Origin: 55-13 sp964501275
GTDB lineage: Bacteria; Armatimonadota; Fimbriimonadia; Fimbriimonadales; Fimbriimonadaceae
Direction of reading: 5' to 3'
Assembly: GCA_964501275.1 (NCBI GenBank)
Contig: CAZCSP010000011.1
Span: 1 to 64,000 of the forward strand
DNA: 64,000 nucleotides
Notes under the pieces: model-generated
Told to the model about the DNA's origin: nothing
Databases searched by the model: none
The model's input: only the letters and a program-made list of their open reading frames with translations
Position numbers and translations under genes: made by a program
Shown: positions 25,338 to 32,899 of the stretch, in pieces
Position numbering within the stretch: the stretch's first letter is position 1
Layout: each line of letters starts with the position of its first letter

Positions 25338-25730
25338 CTACCTGGTGAGGACCCGAGTCGTTCCTTTTCCATCCTCGCCGTAGAGGGTGATTGAGGCATA
25401 GCTCTTTACCGACCCGTCGCTAAATCCCACCAGGCCGCCCTTGGGATAGCAGGTGCTCCAATTCATGCTTGGGCCACACCCGAGGATTGGCCCGCTGGCA
25501 AGGTTCCCTTCCACCCACTCGACAAGCTGACCCGGCGCGGGTTCGAAGATGGGGCGAGGTTGACCGGGGTGGTAGGTGTAGTCCCGTTGCAGGTTGGCAA
25601 GGCCTACCATGTCTTTGAGTCTCAGCACTTGCGCCCGCATTGAGGGGCCTCCTGGCCCCGTCGCCAAGGCGGTTGCCATGACCAGGCCGTATAGGGCGAC
25701 AATGCCGACATCCCTTCTCTTCATCCTCAC
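25338..25730 (-). CDS. Small exported protein, pilin-tail-like
   Basis: A 130-residue protein with a hydrophobic start (VGIVALYGLVMATALA). Its end, LVGFSDGSVKSYASI, resembles the DGSV tail of DUF1559 pilin-like proteins of Planctomycetes and Armatimonadota, although the pilin N-helix is not typical. Two cysteines (LGCGPSMNWSTC) could form a disulfide. Function is unknown. It lies between the Eis-like and Abi-like genes on the same strand. Confidence 0.55.
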   Translation of the reverse strand: MRMKRRDVGIVALYGLVMATALATGPGGPSMRAQVLRLKDMVGLANLQRDYTYHPGQPRPIFEPAPGQLVEWVEGNLASGPILGCGPSMNWSTCYPKGGLVGFSDGSVKSYASITLYGEDGKGTTRVLTR

Positions 25731-25789
25731 GCTCTATGGGTGTCCTGGGTGAGTTGATGTGTTCACCGATCTATGTTGGCAAGAGAATA

Positions 25790-26575
25790 TCAGCGATAGG
25801 TTTCATAAAGCCGTTTCGCGTCTCTGACCAAAGCTTCATAGGAGGGACGCCAGGTTTTTGTCCACACGGCGTCGAACCGGCATGACCTCGATGTTACTTG
25901 GCCGAAACCGGGGTTCACCTGCTTCACAATGTCCCAAGCCAGCCGATTCAAGGCGGGAAGGTCTTCCCTTTGATAGATAGGCTCGTGGTGTGAAACCCTG
26001 TTTCTTAGATCACGGAATTCGCTGAAGGTTCTTTTGAGCCACACTTGGCTTCTTTCACCCTGTGTGAGTTTTCGAAAGGTAGAGCCCAACAGGGGCCGGA
26101 CGACCGTTGTTTCGTATTCTTTGTTGAGAAGGTCGACCCAGAATCCGAAGCTGAGTTCGGCCACCACCCTTGGCGTCGTAAGTCTTTTGTTGCCTTCCCT
26201 CACCTTGTCCGAGGCGCGTTGGACCTGCTCGTAGTCCCGAGAGTCAAGGATATCGCCCAGCTTTGTAGAACAGTTGAACCACCACTCATCCGGGTGCTCG
26301 CCGTTGGGAAAGTGAGGCGTAGAAGCTGGCAGGTACTTTGCCACCATAGCTCGATGAATCCCATTGCGAAGCGAAATCTCCGCCGCGTGCAGACAGGGTA
26401 GCAAAGCCTCGCTCAGTTCCAGATTCCAACAGTACTTGGCAATCGCTTCCAATTGTCTGTTTCCTGATTCATCCAGGTATCGCTGGAACCGTGGTATCGC
26501 TGGTTGGGTGAAGTTCAGCCAAATCGAATCGATGGTTTCCGCCAAGGACTGGAACTTCGGCACGTTTGGTGGCAT
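25790..26575 (-). CDS. Abi_2/AbiF-like HEPN protein (abortive infection)
   Basis: A 261-residue all-helical protein resembling the Abi-like family (PF07751). The family block LSFGFWVDLLNKEYE lies at about 141-155, and the HEPN ribonuclease motif R-x4-H is RNRVSH at 191-196, in the context RDLRNRVSHHEPIY. The first half carries LHAAEISLRNGIHRA (about 62-76), typical of the family. HEPN Abi proteins cleave RNA to stop phage growth; AbiF-type members are reported next to structured RNAs and are linked to Cas13 ancestry. Here the start codon overlaps the promoter region of a divergent structured RNA candidate (26585-26683). No protein antitoxin is adjacent. Confidence 0.8.
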   Translation of the reverse strand: MPPNVPKFQSLAETIDSIWLNFTQPAIPRFQRYLDESGNRQLEAIAKYCWNLELSEALLPCLHAAEISLRNGIHRAMVAKYLPASTPHFPNGEHPDEWWFNCSTKLGDILDSRDYEQVQRASDKVREGNKRLTTPRVVAELSFGFWVDLLNKEYETTVVRPLLGSTFRKLTQGERSQVWLKRTFSEFRDLRNRVSHHEPIYQREDLPALNRLAWDIVKQVNPGFGQVTSRSCRFDAVWTKTWRPSYEALVRDAKRLYETYR

Positions 26576-26584
26576 AATAACTAT

Positions 26585-26683
26585 TGAAGGGCTTGGAATC
26601 GTCCTCGGGCGGACCAGGAAGGGTCACGTACTGACGCCAAGCTATCGCTTTGGGACTAACGGTGGTTAGTCCCTTTCTTTTTT
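26585..26683 (+). ncRNA. Candidate small structured RNA divergent from the Abi-like gene
   Basis: About 99 nt that fold by eye into a three-way junction: GCTTGG (26591-26596) pairs with CCAAGC (26637-26642), enclosing hairpins GTCC/GGAC (26601-26604 with 26611-26614) and GTCA/TGAC (26623-26626 with 26632-26635). A strong intrinsic terminator follows at 26652-26683, which fixes the plus strand. A CATAAT -10 box (26573-26578) lies over the start codon of the Abi-like gene; the -35 is weak. It may be an RNA antitoxin or regulator of the HEPN protein. The link is inferred from position only. Confidence 0.5.
26652..26683 (+). terminator. Strong intrinsic terminator
   Basis: GGGACTAA (26652-26659) pairs perfectly with TTAGTCCC (26666-26673), followed by TTTCTTTTTT. 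No protein gene ends before it on this strand, so it must end a non-coding transcript. Confidence 0.9.
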
Positions 26684-26757
26684 GATGGGACCATTATCCC
26701 AAGGATTCAGCCCAGATTTAAAGCCCTCGACAAAGATCGCAACGGTATCTTTGAGGC

Positions 26758-27045
26758 TTGGACGAGAAGGTTGATTTGAGCGTTTGGGTTTTTACGGGCG
26801 GTGGGGTGTTTCCGGCGGGGGTCTTTACGACCAAAGAGAAGGCGGAGGCGTGGATTGGGGCGAACCACCAGACCGGCTGTCTGACTCGTTATCCCTTAGA
26901 TGAGTCTTTCTACGACTGGGCGATCCGTGTAGGAGTGTTTGCGCCCAAGAAGGAGCATGAGTTTGGTCGCGAGTTCAAGGGCAGGTTTTCCTGTGCAGGC
27001 TCGGAGCACTATCACTACGAAGATGGGGAGCCATCGGACAGATAA
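26758..27045 (+). CDS. DUF7710-like small protein
   Basis: A 95-residue protein. The block VWVFTGGGVFPAGVFTTKEK, then AEAWI, LTRYPLDESFYDWAI and a Phe-rich end, matches the small uncharacterised DUF7710-type domain. The start is probably TTG at 26758; no ATG is available before the conserved block. It follows the terminator at 26652 by 75 bp. Whether it belongs with the Abi-like gene is unknown. Confidence 0.6.
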   Translation: MDEKVDLSVWVFTGGGVFPAGVFTTKEKAEAWIGANHQTGCLTRYPLDESFYDWAIRVGVFAPKKEHEFGREFKGRFSCAGSEHYHYEDGEPSDR

Positions 27046-27385
27046 GACGAATAGGACATGTTGGACGAGAGCCAGCTGCAAAACCAAACCAGTGGTGTAA
27101 AACGAGCCGCGCGAGGGGCTTTGCCGGGTGCTACAGCCTCGGCGGCGCCACGATCTTCTCCTCACCGCCAAGAAACAAAGGAACAAAGATACACAAAGGG
27201 GGCTAATCAGGCTCCGACTCTTCTTTGCGTCCTTCGTTTCTTTGTTTCTTTGCGGTAAGAGAGCCTTTCGCAAGTTTTGCAATTAACTCTGGACAAACCG
27301 GACCAATTGGCCCGATTGAAAAAACTCTGGAACAATCCTGGAACCGCTTCCGTCTGAACTCTCCTGTCCCGATTCGTCGGGGCGG

Positions 27386-28215
27386 CCTGGGGCATGGCCC
27401 AGGATATGGATAAACGTTGGTAACAGCGCCAAAGGGTTGGGCCCCATCCCAGCCGCCTCGCGAGGGGACCGCTATGCAATCCGAGGCTTCTCAGACGTCC
27501 GACCCGCTCGGGCGTTGATCCGTAAGGCCGGGACTAGGACCGACGGCGAGTGCTGAGGTCCGCGCAGGGGTCGCCCTCTGCAATGTCCCACGCGAAAGGC
27601 CCAGGGGTGAAAGCCGAAGAGAAGGAGCGTTGGTTCGACCGTACCGTCGGAAGAGCTGATCTCCAGTCGCCAGGGCGCGACGGACTCTGATCTCGATCAG
27701 GGGACGCCGTCCGGGATGATCGTCTGGTACCCACGGTTTGGGGAAGGGCAGGATGGCGTGGCGCATTTTGTGTCTAACAAGGCACGGAACGCCTGACCAC
27801 GCACGTCGTTCGGGAAAAAACGAATAGCTCAGTTGTAGAGCGACGGTCTTGGAAACCGTAGGTCGCAGGGTCAAACCTGCTTCGTACACAAGCGAAAGAG
27901 TGGTCCGCACAGGAGCGAAAGCAGCCTGTTTCCCTCGGCTTCGGCCAGGAGGGAGCGCGAAGGATCTCGCAAGGTCCTTGGCGTAGAGTCGTGAAAGTTT
28001 GGCGTTCCCGGTCATGCGGGATTAGCGGAGGTTTGCAGCCTTCGGCCGGATCGAAGCGGCATAACAGCTCTGTGCGATAGAGGGCGCCGAACCTCTGTAA
28101 AAAGACGGCGGCTGACGGCGCTTGCCCGGCCACGGTCGAAAGACCGGGCTTGGCGGACAAAGCGGGGAAACTAATAATCCCGCCAAAGAGCGACCACGTC
28201 TGCACCCTAGTCTAA
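27386..28215 (+). ncRNA. Candidate large structured RNA (~800 nt) with embedded tRNA-like domain
   Basis: This tract has no credible protein gene but many hairpins capped by stable RNA tetraloops on the plus strand. They include CCTC-GCGA-GGGG (27456-27467), CTGAT-CTCG-ATCAG (27687-27700) inside GACGG/CCGTC (27679-27683 with 27707-27711), CAGG/CCTG with a GAAA loop (27910-27928), CCCTC/GAGGG and GGC-TTCG-GCC (27932-27953), AAGGA/TCCTT with GCAA (27960-27979), GCC-TTCG-GCC near 28040, and CGGTC-GAAA-GACCG (28133-28146). On the other strand those loops would be unfavourable. A tRNA-Pro-like fold sits at 27820-27885. Overall it resembles ornate RNAs such as GOLLD or ROOL, but I cannot assign it to either. 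The ends are approximate. Confidence 0.6.
27820..27885 (+). other. tRNA-Pro(UGG)-like domain
   Basis: A shrunken cloverleaf: acceptor ACGAA/TTCGT (5 bp), D arm GCTC-AGTTGTA-GAGC, anticodon arm ACGGT-CTTGGAA-ACCGT with anticodon TGG, and T arm GCAGG-GTCAAA-CCTGC. The acceptor is too short, the T loop has 6 nt, and no CCA follows, so it is unlikely to be a working tRNA. It is either a decayed tRNA or a tRNA mimic inside the large RNA. Confidence 0.65.
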
Positions 28216-28230
28216 GGTGTGGGCAACTTA

Positions 28231-28869
28231 TCAATCCAACGCAACCAGGTTGCGCTCTTTAAGGAAACTTGGCGGTATGTAGCCGAGAAACTTCGTCGCC
28301 CAGTTGTTTTGGAGGATGATCGTATTCTTCTTCTTCGATTCAGTTGATTGGGTGAAGCGTTCCTTAAACAAGGTCGCCGGAACTTCGTTAGAGTAAGTCT
28401 CGCCACCATCCGTTTTAATCCGCAACCGGATCGTTGTTTGAAATCGCCCTACTGGAAGGGTTTTTCGATAGCTCCACTCATACGCGGGAGGCAGAATAAC
28501 ACGGTGCCAACTAGCCCCGCACTGAACCGTCCAGTCGTATTCAATAGGACGCCAACGGCCGTTTTGGTCTTTTGCCTCCAGGCCAGCGTGTAGGAGGGAA
28601 TCGCGTGCGGGCAGCCAGAGATACTCACTCGACCCGTTCGTGACGTAGATACTGAGATTTCCATTGTCATTCGAAAGAACAGCGTTCAGCCGTCCATTGA
28701 GTCTTTTCCGGTCGCTCACCGGCTCTGGAAACCTATTGCTTCGTCCGTAGCCTCCGACCGCCTTCGGGTCATTGACGGTTGATCCGGCCCGATAAATGGC
28801 AGGTTGGATGTACCGCCAATCAGCGACTTCAGCGGAACCCTCCAGAAGGAACAGCATTGCGGCCAGCAC
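28231..28869 (-). CDS. Hypothetical protein
   Basis: A 212-residue protein from a GTG (or 208 from ATG 28857). A short hydrophobic start (MLFLLEGSAEV) is weak as a signal. The middle (LSIYVTNGSSEYLWLPARDS, then RWRPIEYDWTVQCG) suggests an Ig-like or beta-sandwich domain. It is not recognised. The gene ends right after the structured RNA tract. Confidence 0.55.
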   Translation of the reverse strand: MLAAMLFLLEGSAEVADWRYIQPAIYRAGSTVNDPKAVGGYGRSNRFPEPVSDRKRLNGRLNAVLSNDNGNLSIYVTNGSSEYLWLPARDSLLHAGLEAKDQNGRWRPIEYDWTVQCGASWHRVILPPAYEWSYRKTLPVGRFQTTIRLRIKTDGGETYSNEVPATLFKERFTQSTESKKKNTIILQNNWATKFLGYIPPSFLKERNLVALD

Positions 28870-29095
28870 AGGGGCATTGTATCACTCCATTTGTGGCATG
28901 GGCAACCTGCCCATGCGTCCCCTGACCTGCCAGGTCCGGGGTTCTTGGCTCCTTCATCGCACTGAAGGGATCGACGGACGGCTTCTAATGAGGTGCATAC
29001 TGCCTGAAATACGAGGCAGATCGCCATCGTTCTTCGCCGATTCTGTTTCGATTGCTTCTGTTGTATACTGTAGCTTCTTTCCCGAGTGGAGTTCT

Positions 29096-29899
29096 ATGAT
29101 GTTGAAAGCTTGGTTTCCCTTTGCCATTTTAGGAATCACCGCCTGCTCAAAAGCTGATATCGTTTTTGATTCCCTTACACCAACCAATGGTTGGTTTGTG
29201 ACGACAGATGTTCCTCATCATTTAATGGGGGCTGCACTTAGCTTGGATAATACTGCTTCGAGCCCATTGAGGATCACTGGTATTGATCTTGTGTTTGTCA
29301 ATTTTACGCTTCAAAGCACGCACTTCGTTGATATTCAGTTGGATGTCTCTTTTTGGGAGATGGCTTCAAACGCTACCAGCGGCTCAAGTCCAGCCTTCTC
29401 AAATCGGTTAGCTTCATTTACCTTGCACACAGGTGCGTTTAGTCCAAATATAAATACAGCCTACCGACTCAGCAACGCTCCAAATGCTGCGAATACATCA
29501 TCTAATCTCGGAAGTGGAGTTACACTCAATAGCACAAGCAACATAGGGGTTCAGGTTCTCATTAGGGGTGATAGAGGTTTTGGCCTTACGAACAACAATG
29601 ACCTGGCTTTAGCGGTAACCAACTCCACCCAAGGCCCAGCTGTAGGCAGCTTCACAGCAGGTACCCCAGGACATTACGGACACTATTCGAACATTTCACA
29701 GCCAATGCCTGCGAATGCCGACACTTCCTTGCTAGGAAGCGACTTTGTCGTCATTGATATTGCTTCATTCAATGTCGGTAACAATGGGCTAGGACTTAGA
29801 CTCTACTCAGAGCCTGTTCCAGAACCCGCATCTGTTTTGATCCTCGGGGTTGGAAGCGCGCTCTTCATGAAAGCTCGACGACGAAGTCGTAGAGCCTAG
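29096..29899 (+). CDS. PEP-CTERM-anchored exported protein
   Basis: A 267-residue protein with a signal peptide (AWFPFAILGITACSKA) and a classic PEP-CTERM tail: VPEPASVLILGVGSALFMKA then a basic cluster. PEP-CTERM proteins are processed by exosortase (EpsH) and go to the cell surface or exopolysaccharide. The mature part is Asn/Ser/Thr-rich beta structure with a choice-of-anchor feel. It starts at ATG 29096, where GGAG lies 5 bases upstream; an open frame further upstream is not coding. Base composition is visibly more AT-rich than its neighbours. A TATACT box lies about 30 bp before the start. Confidence 0.88.
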   Translation: MMLKAWFPFAILGITACSKADIVFDSLTPTNGWFVTTDVPHHLMGAALSLDNTASSPLRITGIDLVFVNFTLQSTHFVDIQLDVSFWEMASNATSGSSPAFSNRLASFTLHTGAFSPNINTAYRLSNAPNAANTSSNLGSGVTLNSTSNIGVQVLIRGDRGFGLTNNNDLALAVTNSTQGPAVGSFTAGTPGHYGHYSNISQPMPANADTSLLGSDFVVIDIASFNVGNNGLGLRLYSEPVPEPASVLILGVGSALFMKARRRSRRA

Positions 29900-29994
29900 C
29901 GGCGCAGCAGTCTTCCCTTTAGGCGTGGTGCAACCATCTTCCGCTCCGCTGGGCGCGGTGGGCTCGACTCTGTATCTGGAGTGGAAATTCCGCA

Positions 29995-30384
29995 TCAATC
30001 GCGCCACTTGTATCGCTTTGCGCTGCAAGTGAACGATCCGTCTGTCCGCACAAGCACCCTCGATACTACCGGCATGAAACCGCCTCGATGCTTGCTAAAC
30101 CGGACGCCCCACTCGTCCTCTGACTTCATGTACCCGTCCCGAACCAGTTCGGTTTCCAGGGCGTGTTTTGTTTCTGCCGAGAGCTTGACTCCCTTGTAGA
30201 AGCGGGTCGTAGAAGCGGAGCTCCAATCCGACACCCCGCACCCCCAACTGTCGAACCTTGCCAACGCAACTGGGCGGGGCATGTATCGGCTCAGGTCGGA
30301 CGGGACGGGGACCACCGCATAGACACCTACGCCGGTCGCGCAGGCGATAATCGTAGTGGCGATGGCATTCAAGGCGCGATGCAT
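29995..30384 (-). CDS. Hypothetical exported or anchored protein
   Basis: A 129-residue protein with a hydrophobic N-terminus (AIATTIIACATGVGVYAVV) that is a signal peptide or anchor. The mature part has no known motif; it ends in a Ser/Phe/Cys segment (DGSFTCSAKRYKW). It is a singleton facing the PEP-CTERM gene. Confidence 0.55.
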   Translation of the reverse strand: MHRALNAIATTIIACATGVGVYAVVPVPSDLSRYMPRPVALARFDSWGCGVSDWSSASTTRFYKGVKLSAETKHALETELVRDGYMKSEDEWGVRFSKHRGGFMPVVSRVLVRTDGSFTCSAKRYKWRD

Positions 30385-30417
30385 GGCAGTTTATTGTAGG
30401 CCAGTTTTTGATTCGCT

Positions 30418-30795
30418 CTATTCGTTCGAAGGTGGGTAGATCGTTACTCTGATCTCGGCATTGAGGTTCGCGATCCTTGCCAGGATCGTCGGGGCGATTT
30501 CACATTCGTAGGCTGGCTGTCCGCTCGTTGCCTGGAAACCCACATCGAACACCCGTCGATTGCACTCGCGCAGTTCTTTTTCATGCGCCTCGATTACGGG
30601 CATGAGCCTCTGCAGACTTTCCCCCGGAGTCGGGGCATCCATCTCCGCCTCAAACGACGCCAACCAACAACCGTCCGGCTTCTGGCGGCAATACAGAAGA
30701 AAAAGCCCTTCTTCTTCAAGCTTCTGGGCAAGCGGAGTCAGGTCGTGGGTTGACTCTAGGAGGAAGTCGGTGTTGAGGTACTTGGCGCCAGGCAT
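30418..30795 (-). CDS. Hypothetical cytoplasmic protein, immunity-protein-like size
   Basis: A 125-residue soluble protein. Its layout (FLLESTHDLTPLAQKLEEEG, an aromatic strand with GCWLASFEAE, then CNRRVFDVGFQA and a final ARIANLNAEIRVTIYP) looks like the small alpha/beta DUF4279-type proteins, some of which are thought to be toxin immunity proteins. This resemblance is weak. It is the last gene of a three-gene cluster with two small membrane proteins, 7 bp after the previous stop. Confidence 0.5.
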   Translation of the reverse strand: MPGAKYLNTDFLLESTHDLTPLAQKLEEEGLFLLYCRQKPDGCWLASFEAEMDAPTPGESLQRLMPVIEAHEKELRECNRRVFDVGFQATSGQPAYECEIAPTILARIANLNAEIRVTIYPPSNE

Positions 30796-30802
30796 CGTCG
30801 CT

Positions 30803-31249
30803 TCACCTCTGAGAACCAACGACTCGCTCTTTCGACTTTTCGACCCTGTCCTTCAACCAAAGCGACGAGCCGTAAGCAATTGCGCCGACAAGCAAAAGAG
30901 CCACAGATGGGAGCCAGAGTCGGCGTGTTCGCTTCCTCATCTCCTCGACCTCGCGCTCCAGGTCCGCAAACCGGTCGTCCAGATAGCGGCGACGCTCGTC
31001 CGGCGACATCCCTCTGAGCTTCTCTTCTTCCTCGGCGGTATCCCACTCGAAGCGCGATTCTTGAACCACTGTCCGCTCCTCACTCTTCAATTGCCGCCAG
31101 AACATATAGGTCAAGATTCCGGCGAAGATCGCCCACTTTCCGGCCAATAGAAGCGGCAGGGTCTTACCAGTGCCTATTCCCCCAGCCAGAAGCCCCAACG
31201 TCCCTCCGAAGGTGATCGCCGATGCGCTCATTCCGAGGGCCAAGAACAT
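30803..31249 (-). CDS. Small membrane protein with coiled-coil segment
   Basis: A 148-residue protein. Two helices at the N-terminus (MFLALGMSASAITFGGTLGL, AGKWAIFAGILTYMFW) precede an acidic/basic helix of about 60 residues (DERRRYLDDRFADLEREVEE) and a final helix (WLPSVALLLVGAIAYGSSLW). A longer in-frame start at 31417 exists, but that part overlaps the preceding small gene, so the ATG at 31249 was chosen; it overlaps that gene by 22 bp. Function is unknown. Confidence 0.55.
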   Translation of the reverse strand: MFLALGMSASAITFGGTLGLLAGGIGTGKTLPLLLAGKWAIFAGILTYMFWRQLKSEERTVVQESRFEWDTAEEEEKLRGMSPDERRRYLDDRFADLEREVEEMRKRTRRLWLPSVALLLVGAIAYGSSLWLKDRVEKSKERVVGSQR

Positions 31250-31437
31250 GGCGGATTCCGCTTCCTGATAAGGAACCAAGCCACTAGCATCACCGCCACC
31301 GCCGTATAAATCGGCCATCGCCCGATTCCCTGAATGCCAGTCATCGAACGCAAAAGGGGCGCAGAAAAGCTCAAAAGCATGCTCACGCCCCAAGCGATAA
31401 AAAGAATCCCTTTGCATCGCGTATAGCTCACATTCAT
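31228..31437 (-). CDS. Small two-helix membrane protein
   Basis: A 69-residue protein with two transmembrane helices (GILFIAWGVSMLLSFSA and WPIYTAVAVMLVAWFLI) and a short basic tail. It is probably first in an operon with the next two genes. It is not recognised. Confidence 0.5.
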   Translation of the reverse strand: MNVSYTRCKGILFIAWGVSMLLSFSAPLLRSMTGIQGIGRWPIYTAVAVMLVAWFLIRKRNPPCSWPSE

Positions 31438-31507
31438 CCTGCCTCTAAAGCGGTTCCTCGCTCATCCAGCAAGTTTAATACACAAAGGCAAGGCGGCACA
31501 ACGGTTC

Positions 31508-31972
31508 TCAACTTCCAGCGCCAATTCTGGGAGTGATGCCGGTTCTCCACTTGATCCCGATCCATTGGCGGGCGAACCAGTTGGGAGGAGGTTCGCCGCT
31601 GATGAGTAGCGTTTTTTTGCCCTTGTGAAGGAAAGCCATCCTGTTACCCGGTAGCCATAAGTTGACAATCGACTTATCAGGACCCATCTCGAGGGGTTCG
31701 AAGGTCAAAAGGTATTCAACAAGCTTCGGATCGAGTTCGTCGAATAGGAAGACTCGATACCAGGAGGCGGAAGACATTGGAGGGGCTCCGCTGATCGCAG
31801 GGTCGGCTAGGTTCGCCACAAACTCGTGTCGAGGCCCGTATTTGCGGATGAATTCATACTCGCTCGGCAATCCCGTTCTCCCTGCGATGAATGAAAAGAG
31901 CAAGATCATCGCCATCATGGCAAGCAGAATCCAGCCTTTGCCGATTCGGCGAATCGCAGTCTTTAGACTCAT
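31508..31972 (-). CDS. Hypothetical single-helix membrane protein
   Basis: A 154-residue protein with one N-terminal helix (GWILLAMMAMILLFSFIAG) and an extracytoplasmic domain of about 115 residues without known motifs. Its ATG overlaps the stop of the upstream secreted protein (ATGA, 31969-31972), so the pair is translationally coupled and probably works together. Confidence 0.6.
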   Translation of the reverse strand: MSLKTAIRRIGKGWILLAMMAMILLFSFIAGRTGLPSEYEFIRKYGPRHEFVANLADPAISGAPPMSSASWYRVFLFDELDPKLVEYLLTFEPLEMGPDKSIVNLWLPGNRMAFLHKGKKTLLISGEPPPNWFARQWIGIKWRTGITPRIGAGS

Positions 31973-32733
31973 GACGCTGACGCGCGGAGGTAGCCGACCA
32001 ATCGGACCGACCACTTTCCGTCTTTCCACTGCAACTGATAGTGGCTCACCACGCCAGCGGGCGGGAAGGAGATGAGGTTGGGGGCGGAGGGGTCGGGGAG
32101 GCCCCAGGGGCAGATGGCGATGCCGTTGAGTCCGTCCTTTTCCTGGGCCAGCGTCGCTTTGGTGGATTGGATCGAGTCGTTGGAGAGCAACAGAGTACTG
32201 CCGGAAAGCTCCTTCTCTGGAGCGGGCCTCTTGCGCACGTTTTGCAGAGAGTTCAAGTCTTGGACGGCAAGCGTCATCTTCCCGTCGTTCGGCAGGTCGA
32301 AGTGGATGAAGGTCGCCATGATATAGCCGGAGGGCCGTTGGGATCGGGCGGTGGTTCCGGAAGTTGAGGTTTCGACACTCTCTGTCCGCGCCAGCACCTG
32401 TGTCTTCGGCTTCCCCTTCACCATAAGCGTTTGCAGGGCCGAATCGTAGCCGGAATATTTGCGAACGATCACCTTGCCCTCCCGCTCGTAGTTAAAGGCG
32501 GAGCACTGTCCGCCGTCGATAAGGATGAACGACTTCTTTTGGGCATCCAGGGCGCTTAGGGAGGGACGCAGGAGTTGCTCAATCGCCTCCTCGCCACCGG
32601 GCTTCTCCATCCAATCCAGGTTGTGGATTAGGGAGCCGTTATTGGCGACCAGGAAGAGGTCCACCGAAAGTTCGTCGGCTACTGATGCTTGGGTAGTCAG
32701 AAGGCAAGCGGCCAGAGAAAGCAATCCCATCAT
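31969..32733 (-). CDS. Hypothetical secreted protein
   Basis: A 254-residue protein with a signal peptide (MMGLLSLAACLLTTQASVA). The mature domain has beta strands (SYIMATF-like, SGSTLLLSNDS) and ends with a YQLQWKDGKWSVRLVGY unit that looks like a small SnoaL/NTF2-like or Gram-negative periplasmic sandwich. It is not assigned to a family. It is coupled to the gene at 31508-31972. Confidence 0.6.
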   Translation of the reverse strand: MMGLLSLAACLLTTQASVADELSVDLFLVANNGSLIHNLDWMEKPGGEEAIEQLLRPSLSALDAQKKSFILIDGGQCSAFNYEREGKVIVRKYSGYDSALQTLMVKGKPKTQVLARTESVETSTSGTTARSQRPSGYIMATFIHFDLPNDGKMTLAVQDLNSLQNVRKRPAPEKELSGSTLLLSNDSIQSTKATLAQEKDGLNGIAICPWGLPDPSAPNLISFPPAGVVSHYQLQWKDGKWSVRLVGYLRASAS

Positions 32734-32899
32734 TTGGAGACATTATAAGTGGTCTCCGACATTGTTGGAACCACAGATGGCCACAGATTTTCGCAGATGG
32801 GGTTGGCGGATATTCTTGGATGCTTGGCTCTGGCAGGGTATTCATCGCGCATCCGATCAAGCACAAAACACAACGGCACAGCGGCACAACGTCGTTTTT

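Noticed and set aside
26652..26683. Terminator for the Abi-like gene
   Set aside because: That gene runs on the minus strand away from this site; the T-run fits only a plus-strand transcript.
26585..26683. SRP (4.5S) RNA
   Set aside because: The conserved GGTCCGGAAGGAAGCAGCC-type loop is absent; only a GGAA word is shared.
27820..27885. A functional tRNA-Pro gene
   Set aside because: The acceptor is 5 bp, the T loop has 6 nt and no CCA follows; it is listed only as tRNA-like.
27491..28205. Two minus-strand open frames (174 and 143 codons) across the structured RNA tract
   Set aside because: Their translations have no domain, an odd composition and poor starts, while the DNA is full of tetraloop hairpins on the plus strand.
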